This document shows positions 5,963-13,965 of a stretch of DNA of 18,525 nt, in pieces. Position 1 is the first letter of the stretch, and each line of letters opens with the position of its first letter. The notes beneath the pieces are model-generated. The model saw only the letters and a program-made list of their open reading frames with translations. It made no database searches and had not been told where the DNA came from. This stretch comes from CAZJRQ01 sp964548535 (GTDB taxonomy: Bacteria > Bacillota > Clostridia > Oscillospirales > Ruminococcaceae): NCBI GenBank assembly GCA_964548535.1, contig CAZJRQ010000038.1, forward strand, positions 1 through 18,525, given 5' to 3'. A program made the position numbers and the translations under genes.

Positions 5963-6595
5963 ATGAATTTTTTTACTGTGGGATATATTTTAACGCTTTT
6001 AAATTTTAACGCCGGTTGGTTTTCACTTTATGTAATAAAAACTGTGGGAATGCTTTTCATGATTGCTGGAATGGCGGAGATTAGACCTTTTATTGATTTA
6101 GATAAACCCGAAGTGGACAAGCTTGATTTGAATAAGATTAAACAGTTTGGACTTTGTACAACTATTTTGTCAGTTGTCTGTTCGGCAGTGATTGGCGCTG
6201 CTGTACTTTTAAAAGTATCGGATTTTATCAATAATATAATTGTAATTGTCTGCTCGGCTGTTTCGATTTTGATGATTATGTTTTTTATGGATAAAATTAT
6301 TAAGCTGATAAGTACGCTTGCACGGAAAACGTACTTTGTAAATGACAATTCAAATGTTGTAAGATTGGCAGATGGCTGGAAAAAAGTTTTTATATTTACT
6401 TCAGCAGGTCTTGCTGGAGATGTTTTGTGCAGAATTTTTACAAATACTATAATAGCAGATGTCGGCGGAGTGATTGCTTTGATTGCTCGGATTTTAATGC
6501 TGATATATTTAGTTTCGTCAGCAGTGACATTTAATAAGGTAAGAATGGATTTTAATAAGGTTCATGCTGATGATTTGGGATTGTCTGATAAGTGA
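5963..6595 (+). CDS. Polytopic membrane protein, unknown function
   Basis: A 210-aa protein with about five hydrophobic segments (roughly residues 3-37, probably two passes, then 63-85, 90-109, 141-160 and 166-189). A charged loop at 47-61 (LDKPEVDKLDLNKIK) and a short polar C-terminus flank them. I do not recognise the family, and no catalytic motif is visible. Start choice: GGAG (5951-5954) lies 8 bases before the ATG at 5963, whereas the in-frame ATG at 5933 has no ribosome binding site and sits at the predicted transcript start. The gene lies 82 bp after the RNA array. It is followed by the glycosyltransferase/YfhO pair, which has its own promoter. A role alongside that pair, for example as the missing lipid flippase, is possible but not supported by any motif; it does not look like GtcA. 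Confidence 0.75.
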   Translation: MNFFTVGYILTLLNFNAGWFSLYVIKTVGMLFMIAGMAEIRPFIDLDKPEVDKLDLNKIKQFGLCTTILSVVCSAVIGAAVLLKVSDFINNIIVIVCSAVSILMIMFFMDKIIKLISTLARKTYFVNDNSNVVRLADGWKKVFIFTSAGLAGDVLCRIFTNTIIADVGGVIALIARILMLIYLVSSAVTFNKVRMDFNKVHADDLGLSDK

Positions 6596-6636
6596 TGCAA
6601 AGTTGATACTTTCGAGTGATAATATGTGATAAAAGG

Positions 6637-6665
6637 TTGACTAAAGTCCATAAAAAAGGTATAAT
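6637..6665 (+). promoter_or_regulatory. Sigma-A promoter for the glycosyltransferase-yfhO operon
   Basis: TTGACT (6637-6642), 17-bp spacer, TATAAT (6660-6665), about 48 bp before the start codon at 6714. Confidence 0.82.
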
Positions 6666-6713
6666 ATTAGAATTGATAAAAAGAAAAAAATGTGTGTAAA
6701 AGGAGCGAATAGG

Positions 6714-7667
6714 ATGATATCGATAATAATTCCTAGCTATAATGAAGAGAAAAATGTTGAGAATACAGCAAAAGTTGTTTCTGATATAATGAATAGCAAC
6801 AATATTGATTTTGAACTTGTGTTTGTAAATGACGGTTCAAAGGATAAAACTTGGGATAAACTAGATGATATGGCAACAAGGCTTGATAATATCGTGGCAG
6901 TTAATTTCAGCAGAAACTTCGGTAAGGAAAGTGCAATTTTTGCAGGACTAGAGGTTGCAAAGGGTGATGCCTGTGTGCTTATGGATTGTGACTTGCAGCA
7001 TCCGCCAGAAGTAATTGTTGACATGTATAAGATTTGGAAAAACAATGATGTTGATGTTGTTGAGGGACGTAAAAAAGATAGGGGCAAGGAAAATCCAATA
7101 TATAAAGGTATGAGCCTGTTTTTCTATAAATTGATTAATGATTCATCAGGGCTTGATATGTCAGCGGCATCTGACTTTAAACTTCTGGATAGACGTGTTG
7201 TTGAGGCTTTAAACCGTATGCCAGAAAGATTGACATTTTTCAGAGCAATGTCAACTTGGGTAGGTTTTAAAACTGAAAAAGTTTATTTTGAGGTTGCCGA
7301 CAGAGCAGAGGGTGAGTCAAAATGGTCTGTTAAATCGTTGTTTAAATATGCGATAAATAATATAACATCATTTACATCAGCACCGTTGCAGATTGTAACA
7401 TTCTGCGGAGTTATTACTTTTATTATTGCTGTTATTTTTGGTATTAATACTATTTATAATAAAGTGCAGGGACAGTCAGAACCGGGATTTCCGACTGTAA
7501 TACTTTTACTGTTGTTTACATCAAGTATAATAATGTTCAGTTTAGGACTGATTGGGTATTATATGTCGAAGATTTATGAAGAAATTAAAAATCGTCCTAG
7601 ATATATAATTCGGGATGTTGTTAGAAAATCAGATGAAAAAGAAGTTGAAAATCAAAACAAGGATTAA
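6714..7667 (+). CDS. Family 2 glycosyltransferase, polyprenyl-phosphate sugar transferase type (CsbB/GtrB/DPM1-like)
   Basis: Predicted to load a sugar from a nucleotide donor onto undecaprenyl phosphate at the inner face of the membrane. The 317-aa protein opens with the GT-A signature MISIIIPSYNEE and FVNDGSKDKT. DCDLQHPP is the DxD-type metal/donor motif, and SRNFGKESA and AASDFKLLDR are typical of the DPM1-like group, as is GESKWSVKSL. Two C-terminal transmembrane segments (about 233-252 and 265-290) place it with CsbB, GtrB and ArnC. Start choice: GGAG (6702-6705) lies 8 bases before the ATG at 6714, so an in-frame ATG at 6690, which precedes this site, is rejected. The next gene begins 11 bases after its stop and is yfhO-like. 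In Bacillus and Listeria such pairs (CsbB-YfhO) glycosylate lipoteichoic acid. The sugar and acceptor here cannot be read from sequence. Confidence 0.88.
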   Translation: MISIIIPSYNEEKNVENTAKVVSDIMNSNNIDFELVFVNDGSKDKTWDKLDDMATRLDNIVAVNFSRNFGKESAIFAGLEVAKGDACVLMDCDLQHPPEVIVDMYKIWKNNDVDVVEGRKKDRGKENPIYKGMSLFFYKLINDSSGLDMSAASDFKLLDRRVVEALNRMPERLTFFRAMSTWVGFKTEKVYFEVADRAEGESKWSVKSLFKYAINNITSFTSAPLQIVTFCGVITFIIAVIFGINTIYNKVQGQSEPGFPTVILLLLFTSSIIMFSLGLIGYYMSKIYEEIKNRPRYIIRDVVRKSDEKEVENQNKD

Positions 7668-7678
7668 GAGGTGTCGTA

Positions 7679-10609
7679 GTGAATAAAAACAATTCAAACC
7701 AGCATGAGATAAAAACGCTTGACGGCGATCCGTCGCGCAAAGGTTTTAAAAACTGGCTGTATCAGCATAGGATATATTTTTTAGTTTTTGCATTGCCAGT
7801 ATTAATAATGTATATTGCGTACGCACTTTTTAAGGTCCATCCGTTTGGAGATAATTCAGTGCTTGTACTTGACTTAAACGGTCAGTATGTTTATTATTAT
7901 GAGGCTTTTCGTGACGCTATTTTGGGCGACGGAAGCTTGAAGTATAACTGGTCGCGAAACCTTTCGGGCGAAATGTTCGGAATATTTGCATACTATCTTG
8001 CAAGTCCTTTTATGCTAGTAACCTGCATTTTGCCGCGTAGCTGGATGTGCGGTGCAATTGAGTTAATGCAGATTCTAAAAATCGGTACAGCTGCAGTTAC
8101 GTTTGCATTTTTCTTGCGCAAAACAAGTAAGCCAAAGACAGTTTCGCTGATTATTTTCAGCATGGCTTATGCGCTTATGTCATATATGGTAGTTCAGCTT
8201 ATGGATCCAATGTGGCTTGACGGTTTGATTTATCTTCCGCTTATTTGCTGGGGAGTTCAGTGTCTTGTCGATGAGGGCAGGCTTACTCCATATATCGTAC
8301 CGTTGGCATTGATGTTCATTGCTCATTTTTACATCGGCTATATGCTTGGATTCTTTACACTTTGCTACTTTATTTATTATTGCCTGTCAAAAGAGGGCAG
8401 ATTGCTTCCAAAAAACTTTTGGACAAGACTTTTCCAGTTTGCCGGAGCTACAATTATTGCAATAATGACGGCATGTATTGTAATAATTCCTGTTTACAAT
8501 TCGTTGAAATTAGGTAAGCTTGAGTTTACAGAGCCTGATTTTTCAATGGCAACTCAGTTTGATTTTCTGACATTTATTACAAAGCTTTTCCCAATGACTT
8601 ATGACACCGTTTATCCAAGCGGCTTGCCAATGATTTATTGCGGTGCAATGGTACTTTTGCTTGTTCCGCTGTTTTTTATGAACAAGAAAATTGGTATGAA
8701 AGAAAAGGTTTCAAATGCACTTCTTTTGTCGGTTGTTTTTGTTAGTATGTACATTAAGCCGATTGATATGGCATGGCATGGTTTCCAAGTTCCAAACTGG
8801 CTTCCGTTCAGATATTCGTTTGTATTTTCATTCTTGCTTTTGCTTATGGCGTATAAAGCTTTTGAAAATCTTGACGGAATTACCACAAAAGAAATCGGCG
8901 GAGTTTTCTTTGGCTTGTTAGTATTTCTATTCTGGTGTGAGCGTGAAAACTATGAGCATTTCCAGATTTTTGAGGGGCAAACAGTCAACGGAGAAACCAA
9001 GACTATAATTCAAGGTGTATGGTTCTCAATTATTGCACTTTCAATTTATTTTGCAATGATTCATCTGTTTAAAAAAGGTAAGAGCACTAAGGCACTGCCA
9101 ATTATAATGTGCCTGCTTGTGTCGGGTGAATTGCTTGTAAATTCAATGGATACACTTCAAAAAGTCGATAAAGATGTTGCTTATAGTAAATACACATCGT
9201 ATGAGCCTTATATGAGCAATACTCGTGACGCTGTAGAGCATATCAAAAACTTTGATGATTCACCGTTTTATCGTATGGAGGCAACTTTCCACCGTACTGT
9301 AAATGACCCAATGGGTACTGGATATTATGGAATTTCGCATTCTAGCTCAACAATGAATGCGCCAGCTCTGAAAATGCTGCAGCAATTAGGATATGCTTAT
9401 GGCGGACATTATACAAAATATAATGGACAAACTTTGCTGACTGATGCACTGTTCGATATTCGTTATTTAATGGATAAGCAGGACGACGGCAATAATAATT
9501 CTTATATGGACAGCCGAATTAAAGTGCCAGAGCAGTATAATCTTGCAACTCATGTTGAAGAGGATGGTTCAACCTATAAATTCTATAAAAATCCATATGC
9601 TTTAGGGTTAGGAATGGTTTCGTCATATGCGATTGAAAATGTAAAGCTTACTGATGATAATCCATTTGAAAACCAAAACAGAGTTTATAATGCATTGTTC
9701 TCACCTACTGCAAATACTGAGTATTTCACACGTCTTGAGCCAACGAAGAGTGAAACTGAAAATATGGTAATATCAGACCTTGGCGACGGTCATACAAAGT
9801 ATGCTTATCAGGATACTTCAATTGGAGAATGTCATATTGACTATGTTTTCAAGATGGATAAAGATTCAGATTTGTATATGTATCTTCCAACTAAATACGA
9901 AAGAAATTGTAATATTTGGATTCAAAAAGAAAGTGAGTATCTAGAGGGCGAGTCAAATATGGACTTTGCTGGCGCATTCTTTGTTGGAGATAATTATTCT
10001 ATTTTGAATTTGGGCAATTTCTATGAGGGCGACGAGATTCGTGTTAGAATTACAGTAGCCAATGATGATAATGAGGCGTTTTGGAAAGATTCGCTGTTCT
10101 ATACATTTGATTTAGCTGCTTTTGAGCAGTCAACAGCTGAGCTTCAGCAAAAGACTTGGAATGTAACAAAGCACGAAAACACTTATGTTGAGGGTACTTG
10201 TACTGCACAGAGCAGTGATGAAGTTTTGTTTACAACAATTCCAGCTGAGAACGGTTGGGTTGTAAAGGTAAATGGCAAAACAGTAAAAACTGACACATCA
10301 CTTGATTCAATGATAACAATTCCGCTTGAGGCTGGAGAAAATGTAGTAACGATGAAATATTCACCAAGCTATTTTACTTTTGGCTTAATTTTAACAATTT
10401 GCGGAACATTGTTTACTATTTTGATATTCTTGTTTGAGTATAAAGACGGCAAAATCATGAATAAGCTTTTCAAAAAGGTGAATACAAAAGAAGTAACTGT
10501 AGTTGATGAAACAAATAAAATTGAAGTTGATGAAACTTTTAATGAGAATTTATCTGAAATTCAGCAAACGCTCGAAAAACATTCAGAAAAGTCGGATGAA
10601 CAGACTTGA
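7679..10609 (+). CDS. yfhO: YfhO family membrane glycosyltransferase
   Basis: A large polytopic protein (976 aa; family members are usually about 850-900). The start is GTG with AGAGGTG about 7 bases upstream. The N-terminal half has about a dozen transmembrane helices (first at about 34-52). It carries the family signature after helix 1: LVLDLNGQYVYYYEAFRD, then NWSRNLSGEMFGIFAYYLASP, a GT-C-like layout with an acidic residue facing outward. An extracytoplasmic region follows (about 490-895; YRMEATFHRTVND, GYYGISHSSS, GWVVKVNGK), then a last helix (about 898-918). A cytoplasmic acidic tail of about 55 residues, probably the extra length, ends the protein. YfhO proteins transfer a sugar from a polyprenyl phosphate carrier to a cell-wall polymer such as lipoteichoic acid. 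It forms an operon with the upstream transferase. A GtcA-type flippase, the usual third partner, is not seen in the window. Confidence 0.9.
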   Translation: MNKNNSNQHEIKTLDGDPSRKGFKNWLYQHRIYFLVFALPVLIMYIAYALFKVHPFGDNSVLVLDLNGQYVYYYEAFRDAILGDGSLKYNWSRNLSGEMFGIFAYYLASPFMLVTCILPRSWMCGAIELMQILKIGTAAVTFAFFLRKTSKPKTVSLIIFSMAYALMSYMVVQLMDPMWLDGLIYLPLICWGVQCLVDEGRLTPYIVPLALMFIAHFYIGYMLGFFTLCYFIYYCLSKEGRLLPKNFWTRLFQFAGATIIAIMTACIVIIPVYNSLKLGKLEFTEPDFSMATQFDFLTFITKLFPMTYDTVYPSGLPMIYCGAMVLLLVPLFFMNKKIGMKEKVSNALLLSVVFVSMYIKPIDMAWHGFQVPNWLPFRYSFVFSFLLLLMAYKAFENLDGITTKEIGGVFFGLLVFLFWCERENYEHFQIFEGQTVNGETKTIIQGVWFSIIALSIYFAMIHLFKKGKSTKALPIIMCLLVSGELLVNSMDTLQKVDKDVAYSKYTSYEPYMSNTRDAVEHIKNFDDSPFYRMEATFHRTVNDPMGTGYYGISHSSSTMNAPALKMLQQLGYAYGGHYTKYNGQTLLTDALFDIRYLMDKQDDGNNNSYMDSRIKVPEQYNLATHVEEDGSTYKFYKNPYALGLGMVSSYAIENVKLTDDNPFENQNRVYNALFSPTANTEYFTRLEPTKSETENMVISDLGDGHTKYAYQDTSIGECHIDYVFKMDKDSDLYMYLPTKYERNCNIWIQKESEYLEGESNMDFAGAFFVGDNYSILNLGNFYEGDEIRVRITVANDDNEAFWKDSLFYTFDLAAFEQSTAELQQKTWNVTKHENTYVEGTCTAQSSDEVLFTTIPAENGWVVKVNGKTVKTDTSLDSMITIPLEAGENVVTMKYSPSYFTFGLILTICGTLFTILIFLFEYKDGKIMNKLFKKVNTKEVTVVDETNKIEVDETFNENLSEIQQTLEKHSEKSDEQT

Positions 10610-10663
10610 TGAAACTTGTTATTAAAAACGACGTAAGTCGCTAAAACTAGGGCTTTTTCAGCC

Positions 10664-10692
10664 TTGACTATGCTCCCTGAAGCTTGTATTAT
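10664..10692 (+). promoter_or_regulatory. Promoter for the first zinc-ribbon membrane protein
   Basis: TTGACT (10664-10669), 17-bp spacer, TATTAT (10687-10692). The -10 lies within the left arm of the palindrome at 10673-10719. Transcription would begin near the centre of the palindrome, so the message would carry only its right arm. Confidence 0.65.
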
Positions 10693-10729
10693 TAGTATAA
10701 TAATTCAAGTGACAGGGAGTGTTTTTATT
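10673..10729 (+). promoter_or_regulatory. 47-bp interrupted palindrome overlapping promoter and ribosome binding site, with terminator-like tail
   Basis: Three arm pairs share a centre at 10696: CTCCCTG/CAGGGAG (10673-10679, 10713-10719), CTTG/CAAG (10683-10686, 10706-10709) and ATTATTA/TAATAAT (10688-10694, 10698-10704). The right outer arm contains the Shine-Dalgarno GGGAG of the next gene, and TGTTTTTATT follows. In a transcript running through from yfhO it would fold into a long hairpin followed by U residues, acting as terminator and hiding the ribosome binding site. In a transcript from the internal promoter, the site stays open. At DNA level it could equally be an operator. Confidence 0.6.
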
Positions 10730-11635
10730 ATGAGCGGAGCAAAAAAAATTAGAAAAAAGCTTACAAATTCTGGCGGATTTATGTGTTTTCTTTCAGCGTT
10801 GGCGCTGATTTTCGCAGGACTAAGTGTAACGATTGATTTTTGGTCAAAGGCAGTTTATCAAAAGCTATTTTCAACGGACGAGCTTGATTATCTAACCTAT
10901 AACTATATGTCGATTTTAATGTTAGACCATGCACATCTGATATTTTCGGCATCGCTTGTGACATTTTTAATTTGTGTAGTGAATAAACGCCGGAAGAAAA
11001 TCGGCGCTCAGTATGGGGCTTTGCTAACGATAATTTCGATAGCAGGCATGGTAAATCCAGCCTTGTTGATTCTCCATTCGCTGAGCAGCAGTTTTCGATA
11101 TGATATAAGGAATCTAACAAGTGATGCAGAGGTGTATATTTTTTTCATACAGGATTTAGTAAGAGTTTTACCTCTAGTGTCAGAATTTCTGCTTTTCTTG
11201 TGCGGAATAATATTGTGGATAAAAGCAGGAACAGACAAGTTTTCAGTTGAGTGCGCAGTAGTAAAAAAGCATTCAAGAGGTGAAGATAGTCAGGAAAATC
11301 ATTTTGAAAACAACGAAATTCCGCAAGAGCTAGAACAGAAAAAGCAGGAAAATATAAAACAATATGATAAAAGTGAGAGCGATTTTGCAAGTGGAGTGAT
11401 AGTAAAAGAAAAACCTATTTCAGAAAAATTCAACCAAGACTTAAAATTTTCAGAAGATGAAAAAAATAAAGAAAGTGATATAAACTTCAATGCAAAAAAA
11501 GCAGCGCCGCTTACACATAGAACAGAAAAAAGCGAGTCCAAAAGTTTAGAACGCTGCCCAAACTGCAAAAAATTGGTTGTAGATAAATCTAAATTTTGCA
11601 ATTCGTGCGGACAAAATCTAAATCCGCAAGTGTAA
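10730..11635 (+). CDS. Four-helix membrane protein with C-terminal zinc ribbon (paralogue 1)
   Basis: A 301-aa protein of unknown function. The N-terminal KKIRKKLTNSGGF leads into four hydrophobic segments (about 17-37, 62-86, 96-120 and 140-165). After these comes a long polar linker rich in Glu, Lys and Ser, and a terminal zinc ribbon at 276-294, CPNC, ten residues, CNSC. Both ends should be cytoplasmic. Start choice: GGGAG (10715-10719) is 10 bases before the ATG at 10730. An in-frame ATG at 10664 falls in the promoter and would add 22 residues with no counterpart in the paralogue. The next gene (11791) has the same plan and N-terminal motif (KKLTNSNGF), so the two arose by duplication. 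The domain pairing recalls small membrane-plus-zinc-ribbon proteins of Firmicutes, which have no agreed function. Confidence 0.75.
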   Translation: MSGAKKIRKKLTNSGGFMCFLSALALIFAGLSVTIDFWSKAVYQKLFSTDELDYLTYNYMSILMLDHAHLIFSASLVTFLICVVNKRRKKIGAQYGALLTIISIAGMVNPALLILHSLSSSFRYDIRNLTSDAEVYIFFIQDLVRVLPLVSEFLLFLCGIILWIKAGTDKFSVECAVVKKHSRGEDSQENHFENNEIPQELEQKKQENIKQYDKSESDFASGVIVKEKPISEKFNQDLKFSEDEKNKESDINFNAKKAAPLTHRTEKSESKSLERCPNCKKLVVDKSKFCNSCGQNLNPQV

Positions 11636-11647
11636 AAATAAAATGTT

Positions 11648-11690
11648 AAAAGCTGATAGATTTTTAGTTATAAAATCTGTCAGCTTTTTT
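11648..11690 (+). terminator. Intrinsic terminator after paralogue 1
   Basis: A long stem (AAAGCTGATAGATTTT with AAAATCTGTCAGCTTT, mostly paired) is followed by a T run, so the two zinc-ribbon paralogues are separate transcription units. Confidence 0.88.
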
Positions 11691-11723
11691 CATTGAGTAT
11701 AAATTGTCTGAGTAACATTCGCA

Positions 11724-11752
11724 TTGACTTTTTTGAGATTTTTTAGTATAAT
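11724..11752 (+). promoter_or_regulatory. Sigma-A promoter for paralogue 2
   Basis: TTGACT (11724-11729), 17-bp spacer, TATAAT (11747-11752). The leader is about 32 nt. Confidence 0.82.
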
Positions 11753-11790
11753 TATTAAATGAAAAAATATACAAGGGGAGTTTTTTGAAA

Positions 11791-12738
11791 ATGAAAAATT
11801 TAAAACCAAAGAGAAAAAAGCTTACAAATTCCAATGGATTTGCAAGGCTTATGTCGTTTTTAGCGTTTATCCTATCGGGTGTAGGACTGCTCACAGAGCT
11901 GGTGAGATATTATATTGTTGAGAACAATTTGAAGATTTCTGATAATAACTTTTTTGGAAAATCAGTATATGGTCCAACTATATATCCAGCAATGTTTATT
12001 ACTGATATTGCTTCGTTTATATCGGCGTACGTGTTCCATATTTTTCTGATTCTTGTGTCTTTGTATGCAATGATTATCTGTTTTTCCGGAAAATCATATA
12101 AAAGTATTGGTGCTGAATTTGGTGCAACTCTATTTGCGACAAGCCTTCCAGTAGTTGTTTTATATGTTTATACGTGGATTACAATGATGTCTAGTGGTGA
12201 TTTGTCCGACTTCTTTGCATTAGACGGCGACTATTTTTGGCTAGGAGTTCTATGTTTTTTGTATTATGCGATTCCGTTGCTGTCGTCAATTATGCTGTTG
12301 CTAAGCGCAATTACAATGTGGGTAAAGGTAGGAGCAGAAAAGTATCAAATTGTATGTGTAATAGCTGAAAATAAAAATAACCATACTCAAACAGCTCAAG
12401 AAACGTTAGATAGTCGTAACAATCAGAATTTTGGTGAGCAGGAGTTCAATCAGTATTATAATCATAATGCAGCAACAGTACCGCAGGCAGACCCAAGACA
12501 GATGGCGGAAAATTTCACTCAAGATATTAATAATCAAAGTTACCAAAATAATAACCAAAGCGATTTTGAGTCTGTTGAGAATTTTAATAATAACTTTGCC
12601 CCTATAAATGATAATTCCTTTGAAAATTCTAATGCGCAACAAAATAATGTACCAGAGCCTAAGGTATGCCCAAATTGTTTGCAGCAAGCAGACGATAATT
12701 CCAAGTTCTGCCGTTTGTGCGGAACGAAAATGCAGTAG
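11791..12738 (+). CDS. Four-helix membrane protein with C-terminal zinc ribbon (paralogue 2)
   Basis: A 315-aa protein with the same layout as its upstream neighbour. KPKRKKLTNSNGF is followed by a first helix (about 18-38) and three more hydrophobic segments (about 68-95, 104-130 and 148-176). Then comes a low-complexity Asn/Gln-rich linker (about 190-285) and a terminal zinc ribbon at 293-310, CPNC, ten residues, CRLC. The linker differs in composition from the Glu/Lys-rich one of paralogue 1, so only the membrane part and the ribbon look constrained. Start choice: GGGGAG (11775-11780) is 10 bases before the ATG at 11791 but only 4 before an in-frame TTG at 11785. Function is unknown; sensing or assembly roles are guesses. 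A terminator separates it from the channel-like genes that follow. Confidence 0.75.
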   Translation: MKNLKPKRKKLTNSNGFARLMSFLAFILSGVGLLTELVRYYIVENNLKISDNNFFGKSVYGPTIYPAMFITDIASFISAYVFHIFLILVSLYAMIICFSGKSYKSIGAEFGATLFATSLPVVVLYVYTWITMMSSGDLSDFFALDGDYFWLGVLCFLYYAIPLLSSIMLLLSAITMWVKVGAEKYQIVCVIAENKNNHTQTAQETLDSRNNQNFGEQEFNQYYNHNAATVPQADPRQMAENFTQDINNQSYQNNNQSDFESVENFNNNFAPINDNSFENSNAQQNNVPEPKVCPNCLQQADDNSKFCRLCGTKMQ

Positions 12739-12783
12739 AATTTTGCGTTGCTTAATTTATCGATATGTAGAATATGATATTGT

Positions 12784-12814
12784 AAGACTGTACTATTTTT
12801 GTGCAGTCTTTTTT
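12784..12814 (+). terminator. Intrinsic terminator after paralogue 2
   Basis: Stem AAGACTGTAC / GTGCAGTCTT (one G-U pair) is followed by T residues. Confidence 0.87.
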
Positions 12815-12832
12815 GATTTTCACACATTTTTC

Positions 12833-12869
12833 TTGCAATTTTGACATTAAAGTGTTACAATGTTTTATA
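12833..12869 (+). promoter_or_regulatory. Overlapping promoters for the TolQ/TolR-like cassette
   Basis: TTGCAA (12833-12838) with TACAAT (12856-12861), and TTGACA (12841-12846) with TTTATA (12864-12869), each with a 17-bp spacer. Either could drive the operon starting at 12897. Confidence 0.6.
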
Positions 12870-12896
12870 TAACGAAATTTCAGAAAGAGGTTTAAT

Positions 12897-13418
12897 ATGA
12901 AAGATTTTCTATCAGTAGTAGTGATGAATTTGGCTGGTTTTGATATAGTGATTTTTATCCTAGCTATATGTAATTGTGTAATTTATAATTATACAAAAAA
13001 ATCTGCTGATGATTTGTATAATAAAATGCACCTAACTGTTTTTGTTCCAGATCAGCACAATTCTCGTGCTTATACGGATAGAGAACTTGGCAGTCTTAGA
13101 GAGTCGGATGTTTCAGATATGAGAAATAAAATGGGCAAAAGATATTCACTTTTTGTAAATCTGTCAGGAATTTTCCCGCTGTTGGGAATTTTAGGTACAG
13201 TAATATCGCTGATTTCGCTGACATCAGATTTGTCAAATGCTCAGGGAAATTTCTACGGTGCTCTTACATCAACCTTTTGGGGACTAGTTTTTGCAATAAT
13301 ATTCAAAATTCTTGACGGCGTAATTAGTGCAAAAATTGAGGATAATGAAAAGACAGTGCAGTTGTATTTAGAAAGAAATTCTTCGAGCAGAGCTGAAAAG
13401 GCGGAAATTCATGAATAA
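12897..13418 (+). CDS. MotA/TolQ/ExbB-like proton channel family protein
   Basis: Predicted ion-channel subunit of a proton- or sodium-driven membrane motor. The 173-aa protein has three transmembrane segments (about 14-32, 84-108 and 119-143). The two signature stretches of the TolQ/ExbB family are present: FPLLGILGTVISLI (93-106) in helix 2 and GALTSTFWGLVFAI (121-134) in helix 3. It is shorter than Gram-negative TolQ/ExbB (about 230-245 aa) and lacks the large cytoplasmic domain of MotA or ZorA. The ribosome binding site AAAGAGG (12884-12890) precedes the ATG by 6 bases. Its 3' end overlaps the TolR-like gene by 8 bp, indicating translational coupling and a joint complex. ExbB/TolQ proteins normally energise outer-membrane processes, so the partner here must be something else, such as cell-wall or cell-surface machinery. 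Confidence 0.85.
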   Translation: MKDFLSVVVMNLAGFDIVIFILAICNCVIYNYTKKSADDLYNKMHLTVFVPDQHNSRAYTDRELGSLRESDVSDMRNKMGKRYSLFVNLSGIFPLLGILGTVISLISLTSDLSNAQGNFYGALTSTFWGLVFAIIFKILDGVISAKIEDNEKTVQLYLERNSSSRAEKAEIHE

Positions 13419-13953
13419 CTTTTCAAAAAACAAGGGAATGATAGTAGAGCTTACTTCGCTTTTGGATGTTATACTAATTTTGCTGTTTATGGTTATAATG
13501 AATACAGCGAATCAAGCAGAGCAGGTTGAGAAAGACGCTCAAGATAAGGTTGATAAAGCTAATGAACAGGTTTCTCAAATCAAGGAAGAAACTGATAGCA
13601 AACTTGATGAAATGTCGCAGTATGTATCAACAATCGAGGGGTTTGAAAATGGTGAATTGCTGTCACTTTGTATAAATAATAGAGAAGGTTCAGATTGGCT
13701 GGAGTTTGTGCGTGGCGGTGAAGAAATATTGTCAGTACCGCTTGACAGCAGTGTCGATATAAAAAGTCAAATGCGAATGGTTTTGAATGAAATTTCTGCA
13801 AAAAATGAAAATAGTCTTGTGCTTGCCGCAGTGATATATGACGGTGAAACGGTTTATTATCGTGATACAATAGCCGTTCGAAAAGCACTTGAAGAGGTTC
13901 GATTAGATTATGAAAACATTTATTTTACATATATAAATACAAGTGTTAATTAA
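13411..13953 (+). CDS. TolR/ExbD-like protein with extracytoplasmic coiled coil
   Basis: Partner of the upstream channel protein. The 180-aa protein has one transmembrane helix near the N-terminus (about 11-31) containing ELTSLLDVILILLFM. Asp19 sits where TolR/ExbD carry the proton-binding aspartate. Residues about 34-75 (NQAEQVEKDAQDKVDKANEQ and on) look like an extracytoplasmic coiled coil, longer than in TolR. The C-terminal part (about 85-178; SLVLAAVIYDGETVYYRDT, YENIYFTYI) is a plausible diverged TolR-type globular domain. No OmpA-like peptidoglycan-binding domain is present, which argues against MotB and ZorB. The gene overlaps the TolQ-like gene by 8 bp and is followed after 12 bp by the first accessory protein. 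Confidence 0.82.
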   Translation: MNNFSKNKGMIVELTSLLDVILILLFMVIMNTANQAEQVEKDAQDKVDKANEQVSQIKEETDSKLDEMSQYVSTIEGFENGELLSLCINNREGSDWLEFVRGGEEILSVPLDSSVDIKSQMRMVLNEISAKNENSLVLAAVIYDGETVYYRDTIAVRKALEEVRLDYENIYFTYINTSVN

Positions 13954-13965
13954 GGGGGAGAAATA

